Shown piece after piece: positions 31,131 to 44,500 of a stretch of 64,000 bases of DNA. How positions within the stretch are numbered: position 1 is the first letter of the stretch; each line of letters begins with the position of its first letter. Origin of the DNA: Bolinopsis microptera (taxonomy: Eukaryota > Ctenophora > Tentaculata > Lobata > Bolinopsidae); the NCBI RefSeq assembly GCF_026151205.1, contig NC_087072.1:8294084-8358083 (forward strand), given 5' to 3'. A program made the translations under genes and the position numbers. The notes beneath the pieces were generated by a model that was given only the letters and a program-made list of their open reading frames with translations, made no database searches and was not told where the DNA came from.

Positions 31131-34100
31131 ACTGTCAAGGAATTCATAGTCGTTATGTTTTGTGCATGTGTTTTAAATTTCTTGGTCCTTAATTGGTTAT
31201 TTTTGAGTCTTTCAATAAATTTGGGCGACAAATGGCGACAAATAGCGACAAATGATTTTAAAGATTTCTTCACCACTAAATGAAAATTTGCACACAATGT
31301 GAGCGGAAATATGGGCGGTGACAAACCCAAGTTTTAAAGAACCAATCGTGTCAACAGTATTTAAACCTTGCAACCGAATTGTTTTTATTCCGTTTCTAGG
31401 CGATCAATCTTTGAACCGGTATTTTACAAGTTCTCTACTGAAGTTGATTATCGCTATAAAACAAAAGAATGAACCTGTATAAGAAAATTTTCATGTTGAC
31501 CATTAAATTCAATACACTTGTTTTAATCACCAGCTGTAGACATTATAATATTCGACGTTGCGGTTTATTTGTAATACGGTAGTAATGTGTATACATTACC
31601 TTTATTTACCTGCCTAAAATCTGATAGTGCTCTTGATTTTTATTATACAGGGCCCTTATCGGTGATAATGGGGCCTAAGTGTGCTGTTATGTGGAGAGAA
31701 AATCAAATGGCTCTCTCTCTTTTTACAATTAATTAGTTTGCCTAGCGTATTTTCAGCAGGATGAAAAGTAATCACAGCATGAGCGGTTTTACATGGAACA
31801 TTTTGATCTCTCACTAATTTTTTACCCGTCCAAATGAATATTAAATATCATTGCGATGTAACGTGCTGTTGGTATTATATTTCTTGTGAATTCGAGGAAT
31901 CGAGGAAGGTAATTTTATATATCTGCTCGTGATAGTGGTTAGCTGTTTAAACATAACACCTTGGTACCGCTACCACTCGTACCCGAACTTATTAACAGTA
32001 TTATACTTTTAATTGTAATAATGCCTCAATTTAGTTGTAATAATGCCTCAACAGTCAACATCAGATTTAAAATAGCTTGAGACTGGCAACTCGTGTTTCT
32101 CTACTGGGTATTCAAACGCTTTTCTGTAATAACGAAGTATACTTAAAGCTGGGGCATATGTTGATTTTTGGTCTTTATTTCCATTATTACTATCAGTATC
32201 AGGTGTATGGTGCATTGATTTGATTGGGTGGCCAGACTGCCAGGACAACATACACTGTTATATATCCTGTGCTCACTTTTATGTTTGTGGATCGCAGGAG
32301 CTGCGCTTTGATTAATCTGACCCTTTATTTGATTGCATTTCTACCTACCATTTCGATTGTAGTACTGTTAGAGCTGCCCGATCTTTCGACTTGATCTTAG
32401 ATTGACTTGACGTAAGCCGTATAGGGTGGTCAGCTCGATCAATTCACAAGGGAAATTAGCCCCTCTTAGTTGTTTGTACACTACGAGAGGTGTGTATTAG
32501 TTTTGTGGGTGGTGGGGATGTTTGCACAACACACTGTCGTGGTTTGTTAGCGTTTGTGGTTTATATCCTGAAGAGTGATTTGTGATTATATCAGTATTGT
32601 TGGCTGGTATAAAAGTTTGTATAATTCACGCCTGACAGTATTCTCACTCCAACGGAGTAAGAGTGAACACTGTGTCTTATCTAGCTCTTAGTCTTATCTA
32701 GCTCTATTGTTAATACGAAGTATATTCAAGCTTCGTGCTTCGTACGAAGATTGGGGATGGCTCCTCCCATGATCTTTGTGTAATCTGTAATGTGTAGCAA
32801 GCAGTGGCAGGACCGCGGCACTTCAATAAATCCGCCTTATATTTGGGACATCTTTAATCAAGAAATTACTGATAGTTTGAATCAGCCCAGCTCCCCTCCA
32901 ACAGATTCAATGCCATTTATACTGCACATGTCATGTTAATTACAGTTGACGGGTTGCCCCTGGAAAACGGAGCGTCCTGCTCTCCCACTAATCGTGTGTC
33001 TAGTGCGAGCACACGAGATACCAGGTGCTCTCCGATCTCAGCATCATGTAACATTGACTGGTTAATACAATCTTCCTCTCTTCATTTCGTCACTGTGCTA
33101 TTGATTTTGTCGGGGCTTGTAGAAGGAGTTGAACGTGCTCAGTGTTATATAGATGTATACTGTATATGCTGGGAGCGGATATCATGTTTATTCTGATATT
33201 TTTGTTGTGAATTTCATTCTCCTTCTGAAATCTTTCTTGCGTGATTAGTGGAGCTGAAGGTGTGTCAGTGACACACCTTATTAAGTTATTACAAATTATT
33301 TATACCTAGTTTTAATTTGCTGTCTCTTTAACTTTAAGTAGTCATCCCGTAAAGGACCCTCCCTATTTCTATAAATATATTTTACCTAGCACAAGCCACT
33401 TATTCGGTCGACAATTTAATTATCATGGTTTCATAAAAATTAGGAACAGGAAATTCGGTCGATTTGTATTTTATATTGAGTGTAGGCATTTTATTTAATC
33501 GTAAAGATAGTCTACAAATGTACCGCAGCATGTTATAAAATATATTGTTAAACTAACGCACAATTTATTACACCAACATAATTACCCATTATAATGCACA
33601 GATTTACCAAAATATGATCTACTTCGTTGTTCATCTGATTGAAATACCAATAGCAAGTGTTGTTTGTTTTTGTGGTGCACTGGGGAGGAAAACTATTTGA
33701 CTAAAACTTTAAAAAGATTTTTGTTCGATAGTTTTGGGTCGATTTGAGATAAGTTGACCTACGTAGTTCAGTTACTAATATTAGTTTGAACTTCTCCGTT
33801 TCTGGTGTTCAGGAACCATGCATTACAGCCTAGGACCGGGACCGATGATTTTTGTTTGTAAGATCTCGTCCATATATTAATTATTAAATCGGATATGAAC
33901 CTTCAGCGACTATTAGAGGCATGATCCAGCAAACTTTGGCATGATGCTAAATTGAAGTAAAATTGTTAGTAATTCTAGTCTAGCGATATAACTCTAAAAA
34001 TAATCAGCTTGGCGAGACGAAACCAAAAACGTTTAAGATTGGTTTAAAAAAATTTTAAATTCAAAAATGGCATAAAATGGTATAAGTTTCTTTGGATAAA

Positions 34101-34780
34101 ATGGAAAAACCTTAGGGTAAATTGATAAGTATGCCATTTTAATTTTATGCCATTGGCCCCACCCTTCAAAGTGATCAGCTATTTGTAGATCGATAATTTT
34201 CATTTATTGTAACACATCAATTAAGTTCTTATGGCTCACATTATAGAGTTCTTGTCGCTAAAAATAAACCAGTTCGAGTCTATAATTATAATTAGTGACG
34301 CACTGACATCTGTCTGACAATAAACTCGTATAGAGACACATTCCGCTGAATATCATCTTTGTTACAAATGGTGAATATGATAAATCAAATATAGCGAAGT
34401 AAACTACAATATGTTTGTATAGTTGTATACCAGCCGCCATAGCCGGAAATGAGCGGCTTTGTCTCACAGTCAATGCATTATTATATCAGAAAAGAAAAAG
34501 CTTGTTGTCAACTGTAACACGGCGGTAGCTTAAATTGCTTTTAATGAAAGATGACGGCCCGATAATTTGGTTGGCGAGAGAGTCGTAATGATCTTGTCAA
34601 CCTGTCCTGACTGTCGGTACAATCATTGACATTATAATGTGCTCCTAGATCGGAACCGCCGGTGAATTTGGGCTCTTCTCGGCAACTTCCCGTCTTTTGT
34701 CGTGGTCTTTGTTGTCAGATCTTCGTAAGAACTGACTGTTCGAACAGCAAATGTATTTAATGAATTAATGCGGCCGAATG
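31130..34780. other. No gene recognised
   Basis: No frame above 87 codons and none with a recognisable motif on either strand. Confidence 0.45.
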
Positions 34781-34784
34781 TAGA

Positions 34785-35035
34785 TATTGTTCCTTGCAAT
34801 TAAATATAGATATTGTCCCTTATATGATTGAATCTAGGGATTCAATCATATATTGATATTGTCCCTTACAATTAAATCTAGACACCGTTCCGTACAATTA
34901 AATCTATTTATTTATCCTTACAATATTAAATCTATATATTGTTCCTTACTGTTACATCTATTAATATTTTTCCTTACAAATCTAAATATTGTTCTAAAAT
35001 CCGTACAATATTAAATCTAGATATTATTCTTTGCA
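34785..35035. repeat. Degenerate short tandem repeat with a 14-base-stem palindrome
   Basis: About eight imperfect copies of an AAATCTA(G/T)ATATTGTTCCTTACAAT-like unit of roughly 30 bases. At 34821-34852 TATATGATTGAATC and GATTCAATCATATA are perfect reverse complements around TAGG. Confidence 0.75.
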
Positions 35036-35987
35036 TTTAAGATGTCTTTAACTGCTTAACCGTTGCAACATGAGAGCTACATCGCACAAAACGTAGAGTT
35101 CTTGTGGTCGTTAATTGCAATTTGCAGCACAGCTCAGAACGCGATATTTCATGAGGCGGTTCGTTCTATAGAAAACTATCCGTTTTCGTTTTGAATTATA
35201 AACCGTTTCTTTGTTAGTTCCATCGAGTTAAGTACTGGAGTGTGATTATTTGTTTGCTGGTCAATTACATTTACTGTCCTGACCTTTATAAGTTCGGTAT
35301 AGACAAATCCTCTATATACCATGGTTCCATTAACCGAGTATATCTTCTCTGTTTGCTGGTCCTCTTTCATTTCTTCATTAGCCCGGGATGAACTCGATAC
35401 CTTCGGCCCATTTTATCCCGATATACGAAAAATAAACGATCTAAAACGACCAAAAGAAGCTGTAGTAAAAGAGACGAGTCCTAGTTCACTAAATAGCGCT
35501 GTCATTATCCAGTACAGCTGGTGCACTATATAGTGACAGATCTCATTTGTCACTAAATTTCCCTTGTTACTACATAGTGCTGTCACTAAATAGCCCGGTT
35601 ACAATATGTTTGTAGGCTAAAAGGGCCCCGTGACGTCAATCGTCTGCAAACAAAGATCCTTTTTTGTTGACTCCAAACCAGGGTATCGTCTCTTAAAGTG
35701 CTTTGCTTGATTGTTTGATTCGAAATATAATTATAGTGCCCGAGTGGTGTCGCAATAAAGAGATGTCGTTATATAGTGCGATTACCGATCGAGTATTTTC
35801 GTTGGGAATTTGCTTACAATGTTTATAATGCCAAATGTTAATCTTTAATTTACCGAAATATCCTCAGAAGGTGGTATGTTTGTTGAAGTGTAGCACTTTA
35901 GAATTTAGATAAACAAGTTTAGAGTGTCGATCAGATACCAAAGTCAGCTTGCCAGCTAGATTTAAGAAATAACATGGGGGACCAGAG

Positions 35988-37693
35988 ATGATAATTTGTG
36001 GACGAGATGAGCTGTCCTATCAACCCGCAAACTACACGCTCTCGGAGTCGATGTTGTGTGCTATTGACAGAAACATCGCCGAATCTGTCGGTGAGTTTTT
36101 AGTTACATCACTTTTAATTCGTATCTTGGGATATATTCGTTAACTGCAGCTGTCTTCCTATCTTGACACTTGACAGTTAAACGATTCGGGAGCCAATCTA
36201 TTTAAAGTCAAGTTGGTAGATTTATTTTGATATTTAAAGCGCGTTACGTGATAGAACCCCAAACGTTTACTCAAAATTGTTCATTTTAAGGGAGTATTTG
36301 AGCTCCAGAACGGTGGCATAGTATGCACCAGATACATGATAACCGAGGGGCCTTATTGCCTGTAATTCTAGTTGACCGGTTAATACGTGTCAGACCGATC
36401 AGCCACTGATTGGTCTTGGTTAATCGTCTATAGGTAGCTAAATCTCAGGGGGCCTTATTGTGTGGCAACCCTCCAGAATACCCATTTTCAACTTCAAACA
36501 ATCACAGAGCAAATCATAACTAGACTTACATTTCAGTGCTGTGTATCGTGTACCTGGGACTGACGATACTTTCCTTCGTTTCAAATGGATGTGTTATCTT
36601 GTTGGCTATCTGGGAGAGGTGCCCTGAGCTCGATAGTTTGACTTTTGTCCTTGTAACTTCATTAAGTTTCAACCAACTGTTCATCAGTTTCTTTATTTAC
36701 CCACGTTAGTGTTACTTTTTTATCATAACTTTTTGTGAATGAACAATACATTTTCTATGAATGAACCTATGGTTAATTTTTCCACATTAATCCTATCAAT
36801 TCCACAATAATTTAATGGGGATCAAGAAGAAGAAAGTTTTTAGCAAGTTGCTCAATACAAAATTTCTAAATATCCCAATACTTACAACATGATAAAACAA
36901 AAGTATATAGTCTAAACTGAACACAATCTCAGTTGTGAGCTACTCGGTGATAGCTCGAGTATGGGACCTTCAGAGTCTGTGGTGCTGGTTCTGTGCCCTG
37001 GTTTCCTCCTACCTCTACACCGTCTACTTCCTGCACATTCTTATCCTTGCTCTTGATATGCTGGTCGTCAAGTTAGTATATTGTCATAAGTTGTATCATT
37101 GTGTAAAGTAATAAGTGTCATATAATGTAACGTAATCTTTAGATTATAAATTAGTGTGTAATTTGTGAACAAAGAATATTAAATATTAGAAGAGATCAAA
37201 TGTATCCAGGTGTAAGATATTTAAGTCTTTTGTGTCTTTTTTTACGTTATGTGTATTTTTACATTATATTACTGTAATTGTGAAGAAAGAATATCATATA
37301 TTAGAATAGATGTGTCCAGATGTGAGCAAAAAAGTCTATTGTTCAAGTTAATAATATATAGATGTAATATTCAGCCGTGTTACTTCTGAGGCTTATAACA
37401 GTACATTCAGCATTAATATTATGATTAAGTAACCCAGATGTTCGCAAGGGCTGGCTCATGACATTAAAACTTTAGAACAACGACTCAAATATGGTGTCTG
37501 GACGGACAATGTTGAACTACTATGTTAATTTCGAGCTCCTGTTCAGAGATTAAGTGAAGTCAATGTGGTGCAATTATTCCAGTAAATTCAGACATTAATC
37601 TCCCTCAGGCACTGTGATGTGAGGACCCTGATGTCAGTTTCGGTCAGTAAAACTGTCGCACTTACCACCTGGGTAATAGCTCTCGCTCCTCAG
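35988..37693 (+). CDS. 5' part of a rhodopsin-like (class A) GPCR, four exons, 165 aa seen
   Basis: Exons: 35988-36090, 36537-36704, 36933-37071, 37609-37693. All phases fit (495 nt). The N-terminus is short (about 34 residues) with an NYT glycosylation-type site. TM1 is VYLGLTILSFVSNGCVILLA, with the conserved Asn in SNG. TM2 is TFVLVTSLSFNQLFISFFIY with a Pro next. TM3 runs from a WCWFCALVSS stretch to HILILALDMLVV, where the usual DRY is replaced by LDM. TM4 is KTVALTTWVIALAP, with the conserved Trp. No exon for TM5-7 is visible before the inserted retroelements at 37.85 kb, so the gene is either broken or continues across a TE-filled intron. Ligand unknown. The plasma-membrane receptor role follows from the family only. 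Confidence 0.62.
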
Positions 37694-37849
37694 GTAAATC
37701 TAGTATTTCACGAAGATCAGAGATCATCATTAACAATTAGTAGCTAGACATATTGACACTGTCGAAACTCTTTACCTAGAGTCTAGACCGTAACTATTAC
37801 CCAAAAGTGTGGCAAATATAAAATGTACAGCATTACCCGGCCATTTTAT

Positions 37850-38545
37850 GAGGGCGTGTCTAGTAAGCCTTCATTAAGGTTTCCCACCCCTCCGCATCAC
37901 CACCATCATGGACGAAGTTCACCGCAAGTTCACCAACCCTCCCCGACATCAGTCCTTAGCCTCATTCAACCGACAGACCAGAGATCACGCAATCAGCGTT
38001 TCCCTTCCTTTCCATCCCTCACTCTCCAAACCTATCTCCAAGATACTCGGACAACACGACATCAAAGTGACCCACTCATCAGCCACTACTCTCCGCAACC
38101 TTCTCACCAAGACGAAGACCACACCCCCCACTCAACTCACCCCAACACCATCTACGAGATATCCTGCTCACAATGTCCCTCCAAGTACACTGGACAGACC
38201 TACAGACCCCTCATCCAACGAATGAAAGAACACGAACGATGCTACAGACTCAACAATGCCTTCGACGAAACCACAGACAGGATCTAATCCGCCCCCGCCC
38301 ATCATGCCCTAACCACTGGACATTCCATCTCCTGGAACAACATAGAAGTCCTTAAATCACTCACCACACGATCTCAACTTGACCTGACAGAACATGCTGC
38401 TATCCAGATAAGACAACCCTCCATGAACCGTACTGATCGTGCCCCTAAATGTAGCTCACTATGGGACCCCATCCTTCCAAAGATCGCTTCATCCCTCAAG
38501 ACCAGGCCATCTGGCATTTCCTTTTCATCTACCTCACAAGCCTAG
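37850..38545 (+). pseudogene. Penelope-like element 3' fragment with GIY-YIG endonuclease domain, broken
   Basis: One frame (37908 on) reads VSLPFHPSLSKPISKIL and TLRNLLTKTKTTPP, which is the region after the RT domain of Penelope-like proteins. The reading then has to shift frame near 38140-38150 into TIYEISCSQCPSKYTGQTYR and IQRMKEHER, the GIY-YIG core (IYEI, KYTG, and the catalytic-region Arg). An in-frame TAA at 38288-38290 interrupts it before HHALTTGHSISWNN...LTEHAAIQIRQP, and it ends at 38545. One frameshift and one stop mean this copy cannot produce an active protein. Only the 3' part of the element is present. Confidence 0.85.
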
Positions 38546-38789
38546 TTTTTTAATGTTATTGTAATGTAATCTGAACACCCTCACCACTCCACCCTTTCAC
38601 GTCACACACCACTCATCATTGACACCACTACATCATATATAATCACCCTTCACAACATCATCCTCAGTTGAAAACGATTTACACAAGTATTTTGAAAGCT
38701 CCTGCTAATACAATCTTTCGTATCACTTATATGTTTTAAATATCCCCCTTCAGGCACAATACATAGTATATATACTAACACAACATAAA

Positions 38790-39646
38790 ACCACTCCTTG
38801 AACTAGATGAAATTTACAAACTATATCACGTAACTGCGCACCGAATTCTCAATACAAATGCAGCTAACAAAGCCGCGCCCAACCCTGTAAGTGATCACAA
38901 ATTATTAAAAGACTCCCTCATAAATCAGTCAAATTTTAGTCAATCCATCAAACCACTATGCAGCAAAAAGTATAGAATTCCTAAAATCATCGAAGCTCTA
39001 ACCAATCAATTCAAAAAATGTTGGCAATACCAAAAATCTACTTCTTCTAAACTCTCATTCTATCACTCAATCAAACACACCTTCAACCGAGAGCCCTACT
39101 TATACTATGCATATATATATACTATACTTATGCAAAGGCTTTTCTCGTCGTTACAGCACCACAAAACTTAGAATCAGCGCCCATGATCTCCATATTGAAA
39201 GAGGCAGATACTCCAACACACCCCGTGAGCAAAGACTATGTGGTTGGTGCCAATCAAGTATGGGCGTTGAGACCATCGAAGACGAGTCGCATGTTCTTTA
39301 CATATGTGACTTGTATTCAAAACAGAGGTCGAAATTAGTCAAAAATCTTTCTCAAATGCCAATCATTGAAATAAGCAATGAAATCACCGACTCCAGCAAT
39401 ATCAATGAAACAAATCTCAAAGATCATCTAATGGAAATTTTGTCTCCTTACTCAACTGTAATTCCTCAAAATCACCAGAGCCTCCATATTCACTGCCACC
39501 GCTCACTTGATATTCAACCAAACACCCCACAGTATATTCAATTTCAAGAAAGGCGCTCCTATGCTGTCAACTGTGTGTGCACTTATTTCCTTCGCTGCTC
39601 CGAAGAGCGAAATAGCTTCACCGAGGCACTATCCGTCGCGGAGTAG
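38790..39646 (+). pseudogene. LINE 3' fragment (C-terminal region of a non-LTR reverse transcriptase ORF)
   Basis: The open part 39107-39646 includes STTKLRISAHDLHIERGRY and NTPREQRLCGWC, then DESHVLYICDLY. This T-K-x-R-x-S-x-H-x-L-x-I-E-x-G-R-x-x-x-x-P-R-x-x-R-x-C-x-x-C...H-x-L-x-x-C module is typical of the C-terminal end of many animal LINE proteins. Just upstream, out of the same frame, are CWQYQKSTSSKLSFYHSIKH and FNREPYL, the segment expected before it, so a frameshift near 39100 is likely. The RT domain is missing. Confidence 0.75.
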
Positions 39647-40010
39647 AGTCCGCGGCGGAGCCGCCGGACTCCGAGCGGACTCCGGCGGAGCCGCCGGACT
39701 CCGAGCGGACTCCGGCGGTGCTCCGCCAAAATGTATTTACACTGGACTCGAGTACATTTTGGCGGACTCCGAGCGGAGCCGAGCGGACTCCGAGCGGACT
39801 TTAAAGTCCGCCGCGGACTCCGAGCGGCTCCGCGGCGGAGTGTCCGCCGCGGACTAAGCCACTAGGCGGACTCCGGTCCGCCGCAGACTCCGGCGGAGTG
39901 CTTGGCGGACTCCGCCGGACCTCTCCGCCAGACTTGAATCCGGCGGAGTCCGGCGGAGCTTGGACTCCGCTCGGAGTCCGCCGGACTCCAACAGAGTCCA
40001 CTGAGTTCCG
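39640..40010. repeat. GC-rich minisatellite of GGACTCCG(A/C)GCGG units, self-complementary
   Basis: Near-continuous GGACTCCG, GAGCGG, CCGGCGGAG and CCGCCGGACT words in both orientations, so that each part can pair with many others. Base composition changes abruptly from about 40% G+C on either side to over 65%. It starts at the stop codon of the LINE fragment. Frames through it are low-complexity artefacts. Confidence 0.9.
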
Positions 40011-40034
40011 ACTTCCGACTTCCGACCCTCGGCT

Positions 40035-40420
40035 AAATTTGTCACGTGACATACAACATAGCCAATAGCATTTTGCGATATTGTGGTCAGATGAAAAGGT
40101 CGCTAGTGATAAACCTTAACCATTACCCTCACAATGTCAATAGTGTACAACTCTAGTCCTAACTTTGACCCTATAATGTATAAACGTTGACCCTAACCCT
40201 CCACCAAACCGCCAGCAGCGAAATATCAATGTCATTGACTGGTCACGTGACCAAAACAATTTTTGTCATATTATCTCATATAGGGAAGCGTTTTTAGTTT
40301 TACCCTACACGTTGCATGTGGCGTCATTCGGCCGGATCCCAGCAAGCAAAAATACGTCGACCATCACAGGACGACGCCAGCACTCTCTACGCTCGTCGAG
40401 CTCCGATCGTCCTGTGACGA
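40035..40420 (+). repeat. Dispersed repeat with CCCTAA-like blocks, copy 2
   Basis: It shares TCACGTGAC at the start, scattered ACCCTAACCCT blocks, a GGTCACGTGACC.AAACAATTTTTGTC block, GGGAAGCGTTTTTAG..TTACCCTA and a TTCGG..GGATC...AAAATACGTCGA block with 62365-62635, in the same order and orientation. Confidence 0.6.
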
Positions 40421-40621
40421 AGTAAGGACGAAGCCTGAGGTCCTCAGGTAACATCGACCACCGATTGAAAATTCAGAGATTTTTTGACATAAAGGTCAAA
40501 TGTAAAACTAAAATCTTGATGTTAATTGATTGACGACGCGACGTCAATTTTTGAGCACAGCGCGAGCGCATGCGGAAAAGGACCGCGTAGCTAGTCAAGA
40601 TGTTGATAAATATTTGGCTTG

Positions 40622-40990
40622 TGGCGCGATGTGTTGCTCTTTACTGGGCCGCGCTCAGCCTGTCATTCCGCCTAATCTCTATTAACAACATTAAAGCCTG
40701 GGGTCCTCAGGTAAGCTTGCAGTAGCGCGCGACCGCCGGAGGCGGAAATGACCTGGTTAGCTAGGTAAACGCGATGTGCCTTGTATATAGGATGAAATCC
40801 TACAAGGCACTGGATTTTGGCGAGCGATTTTCTCCAAAAATTTAATGAGGGCGCCGACTTCCACTCTGACTAGGTTTCTTTTTACCCAGCGCGCGTTCCT
40901 TAATGGGATGAGGCAAAATTAGGTAAAAAGAATCCACTGACTTGGCCAGAGTGCTTTCATTAGGGGGTGCACAATATTCACAAACTACGG
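40622..40990 (+). repeat. Left member of a diverged inverted repeat (partner at about 63530-64000)
   Basis: GCGATGTGTTGCTCT, GCAGTAGCG(C/T)GCGACCGCCGG, CCTGGTTAGCTAG(G/A)TAAACG, CGCGATGTGCCTTG, GCGATTTTCTCCAAAAATTT and GACTTCCACTCTG(A/G)CTAGG follow each other here and appear as reverse complements in the same succession from 64000 back to about 63530. Large indels separate the blocks. They may be the arms of a second element or two copies of one repeat. Confidence 0.65.
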
Positions 40991-40999
40991 CGTAGCGAA

Positions 41000-41590
41000 A
41001 TAAAACTTACATCATCTTGTTTGGTTTAATGAGATCTTTCAGAAAAGTATACATTTGCACAAACTTTTTTTCGATTGGTCACGTGACCTCGCTCACGTGA
41101 CCCAATGCTAGTGCGCTCGCAGTTGAAATTATCACGTAACTGTCCTCATGCCCTTCGAAAAAAGAAAAATAAATCGAGCGCTAGAGTGACACGTCACGTC
41201 ACTTGCGCTGCATTTCGGAGCTGCAAGTAGGAATAAGATTTCATATTTTTGTTTGGATTTGTTGCCGTGTTGCAGTTCTTTGTATTTTAATTACTAGATA
41301 AGTTAGTGGATTTTAATTTTATAAGTTTCATCACCGTGTTTTAACTTTCCTGTCATTGTTGCTAAATTAAGTTTTATGTTTAGCATGATTTGAAGTAAAT
41401 GTACTTATTATAGTAGCCTTTTTTATTAGTTTTGCTTTCTGGCCATGGCATTTCTATTGTAAGATATTGACGTTAATTCCTTAGCTTGTGGACCCACATT
41501 AATTATATGCAAGACTAGACAGCCATAATTACATTACTTATAAATTTTTGGTTTGCTTGTAGTTGTAGGCGCTTTGTTGGCTCCTGGATA
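41000..41590. promoter_or_regulatory. Upstream region of the 1,332-aa ORF
   Basis: No gene. It contains several CACGTGAC E-box-type palindromes (GGTCACGTGACC at about 41077-41090, CTCACGTGACCC at about 41094-41103). It is the presumed promoter/leader region of the downstream intronless gene. No specific promoter motif was found. Confidence 0.35.
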
Positions 41591-41595
41591 GTTAT

Positions 41596-44500
41596 ATGTC
41601 TCATCAAGATTTCTCGTTATGGGAAGACGCCAATCAGGAGCTTTTGTCCATTTGTAAGTCTGATAACGCCTTTAATATCGTATACAGTAAGATGCAGGAA
41701 TTGTACCCAGACTTTCACTATATGCACATGTTTTCAAGTCCTCCTCTTTGCTTTGATCAGGCTTTGGCTAAATTTTCTCCTTTACTTAATGATAAAGAGT
41801 ACATATACTACCTTCTGCATTTTCATTTTAAGAGAAGCGCTATTCCTCCTGCTAGTAGAAAGTTTGGTCCATTTGTAGGAAAGTACAAAAGATCTAGCGC
41901 TATACATTTTTCTAGAGATCATTTACTGTCTTTTCTTGCTGTGTTATTTCAATGCAAGGATATTACACGTGCTGTTTTGGATAAGGTGTGGAATAAGATG
42001 CATAAATATCTTCTTAAGTGCCGAACTCCTGAGTCACGGAACTGTTTCTTTTCTCAGTCGTTCGATATAGCCAACTTTGTAGCCTGCACATGCATAAAGG
42101 ATTCAGATAATGCGTCTCCGGCTGTCCGTACCAAAAAGCCTAGATTGAGTCATAGTACCCCGGTTCAAACTCCGCATAGTTCTAAGCGAAAGCGAGTTAG
42201 TAAACCTAGGAGCAGTGTGGTATTCAGAAACGTTGCAGTTCAGACATGGCATTCCTCCTTCAAATACGATCTGGTTCGAAAAAAAGTCGTGTCAAGCAAA
42301 ATTAAGGCCAGGCTCATAACATCTGCACGTTGTCAGCACATTTCATCGACTTTAGAGAAGCATAAGGCCGATAATAAGCAGCTACAGCTAGAAAATGGGA
42401 TGCTTAAGGCTAATATCGACGTTCTATTGCACAAGCAAGAACACTTCCAATCTCAGATAAGCTTTAAAGATAAGAGCATCGCAGAATTGCTGGCAGATTC
42501 TGACAACCTCAAGGCTAGCTTATGTGATATTAAGGCTAAGTTAAGGGATTCCAATAATGAATGCAAAGTGCTCGATGATGAGCTTTGCCAATACCGAGAT
42601 TTAGAAGCCCAAGTAGATAGAATTGCAAATGACCCTGATTTTAAGCTCCGTATTTCTGAGGCCTCTAAATCCTATGATAGAGCAGATGCTGCTGATACGA
42701 AACTTTCGAACCAGATTCCTATGCGAAGTAGTCGCAAATCTATCAATCCTAAGATTGATATTGCGTTGTCCATTTTAAGACACGTTGGTCTTTGTTCGCT
42801 AGAGAAATGTTTTGAAACGTTAGTACTTTTAGGAAATCACGTCTTTGATCAGGAATGGGAGTTAAGTAGCGATGTTTCTAATAAGCGAGCACGTCAGATG
42901 TTGCCTAGTGATAGTACTAAAGGTAATGTATCAGAATCAGATCCTGGCCCCACTTACCCAAATCCAAGCAGCAGCACGAGCAGTATCCCTGCCAAAAGAA
43001 CAATGCATAAGATCACTAAGAATACAGCTCCAACTCAAGGCTATCTGCGTAAGTTTGAGGCCAATGTGTACACGCCCTTAGCTATTCAGTCTGTTGCACA
43101 AGAGCTGAAAAGCCCAAATCTTGTAACATCGACCATCATGTATGATGGGGCTAGTATTAAAAAGGGCAAAGTAATGACAGTTGGCGTGGTTAACGCTGTA
43201 AATGACCCCGTATCAAGCAAAGTTACATCGCATTATCGCCAGCTTGGGCTTATGGAGATGGTTAAGAGTGATACTGATTCTTCATTCAAGGCTGTAACTT
43301 CTACCTTACGTAATGCTGCCGTTCTTGATTCTGATACAGTTAGCCATGAAGACGTCCTCAGTTCGACCAAAGATGTATTTTCTAATATCGATTACATTGT
43401 AACAGACTTAGGTGGCGAGATGAAGCCTGTCAGTGAGAAAGTTTCCGAGCTTAAAGTTTCACTTGGTCATGATAGTCGGCCAACTTACATCCATTGCAAT
43501 GCTCACGTTAGTCCGGCGTTTGATTCTGAAATAGATAAGGAGTTGCATGCGATTGAATCACTCCTTGATATAAAGCGATATGTTGACAAAGGTTTTAATT
43601 CATCTTTCTTTAGTTCAAGCCGCTCATGTACTTACACTATGTTGCACGCTCTTTTTAGTATGCTAGGTTCGTCACTATATAGACAAAAAGAGCAATCATG
43701 GTCGTGCCAAAAGGATTTTACCGAGTTTTTATTTGCTAATAAACAACCTCAAGACACTTTCTTTGATCCTAATAGTTCTAGATTCGGAAAGGAGTCTGAA
43801 ATGTGCTTCATACTTGCATTTAACTTTGATAATGTGCACAATTTCATTTCATCGATACACAAAGATAATAGAATGTTTAAATCTTGCGAGTATTACATCA
43901 AGTGCCCTTGCTTTATAGAGCTTGTTATCTCAGTCGCATTGATATTTTATCACATCTATGCCCCATTTTTGGTTGCCGTCGGTGCAGAAACGTGGCTCGG
44001 TCATACTCTCCTGACGCATAGTCAGCTATTTTCTTACTATCCCAGCCTCAAGCATGACTTAGAACAGCTGACTATTGATCCTAGTTCGTTGTTTACTAAA
44101 TCTCGTCTCCCTCATTTATCTGATTTCCCCCAGCTTACTCGTAGTTCCAAGGTTCTATATACTCGCATGGCTGATAAGATTTTTGATGATTTAGATAGTG
44201 GCATAGTTAACGGCGAGATTGAGAGTAAGATGGTTGAGTGGATGGTCAAACTCCTTTGTGAGCGCTTGCTTATGGTTACAGATAGGCAGGTGGATGAGTA
44301 TTATGGAGGTCCAGATTCAGTGGTTGGTAGAGAGCTGGCAATAAATCCAGAGAAGATTGATATGGCTGCCACGACCCAGCTGCCTTGTGAGCACAGTGTT
44401 GGGACGCTAAGACAAAGCTATCGCCGAGGACCTACTGCTAACATTGAAACATTTTCCCAGCACCAGGTAATCAAGAAGAGTCCTTTGTACGAGAAGCTTC

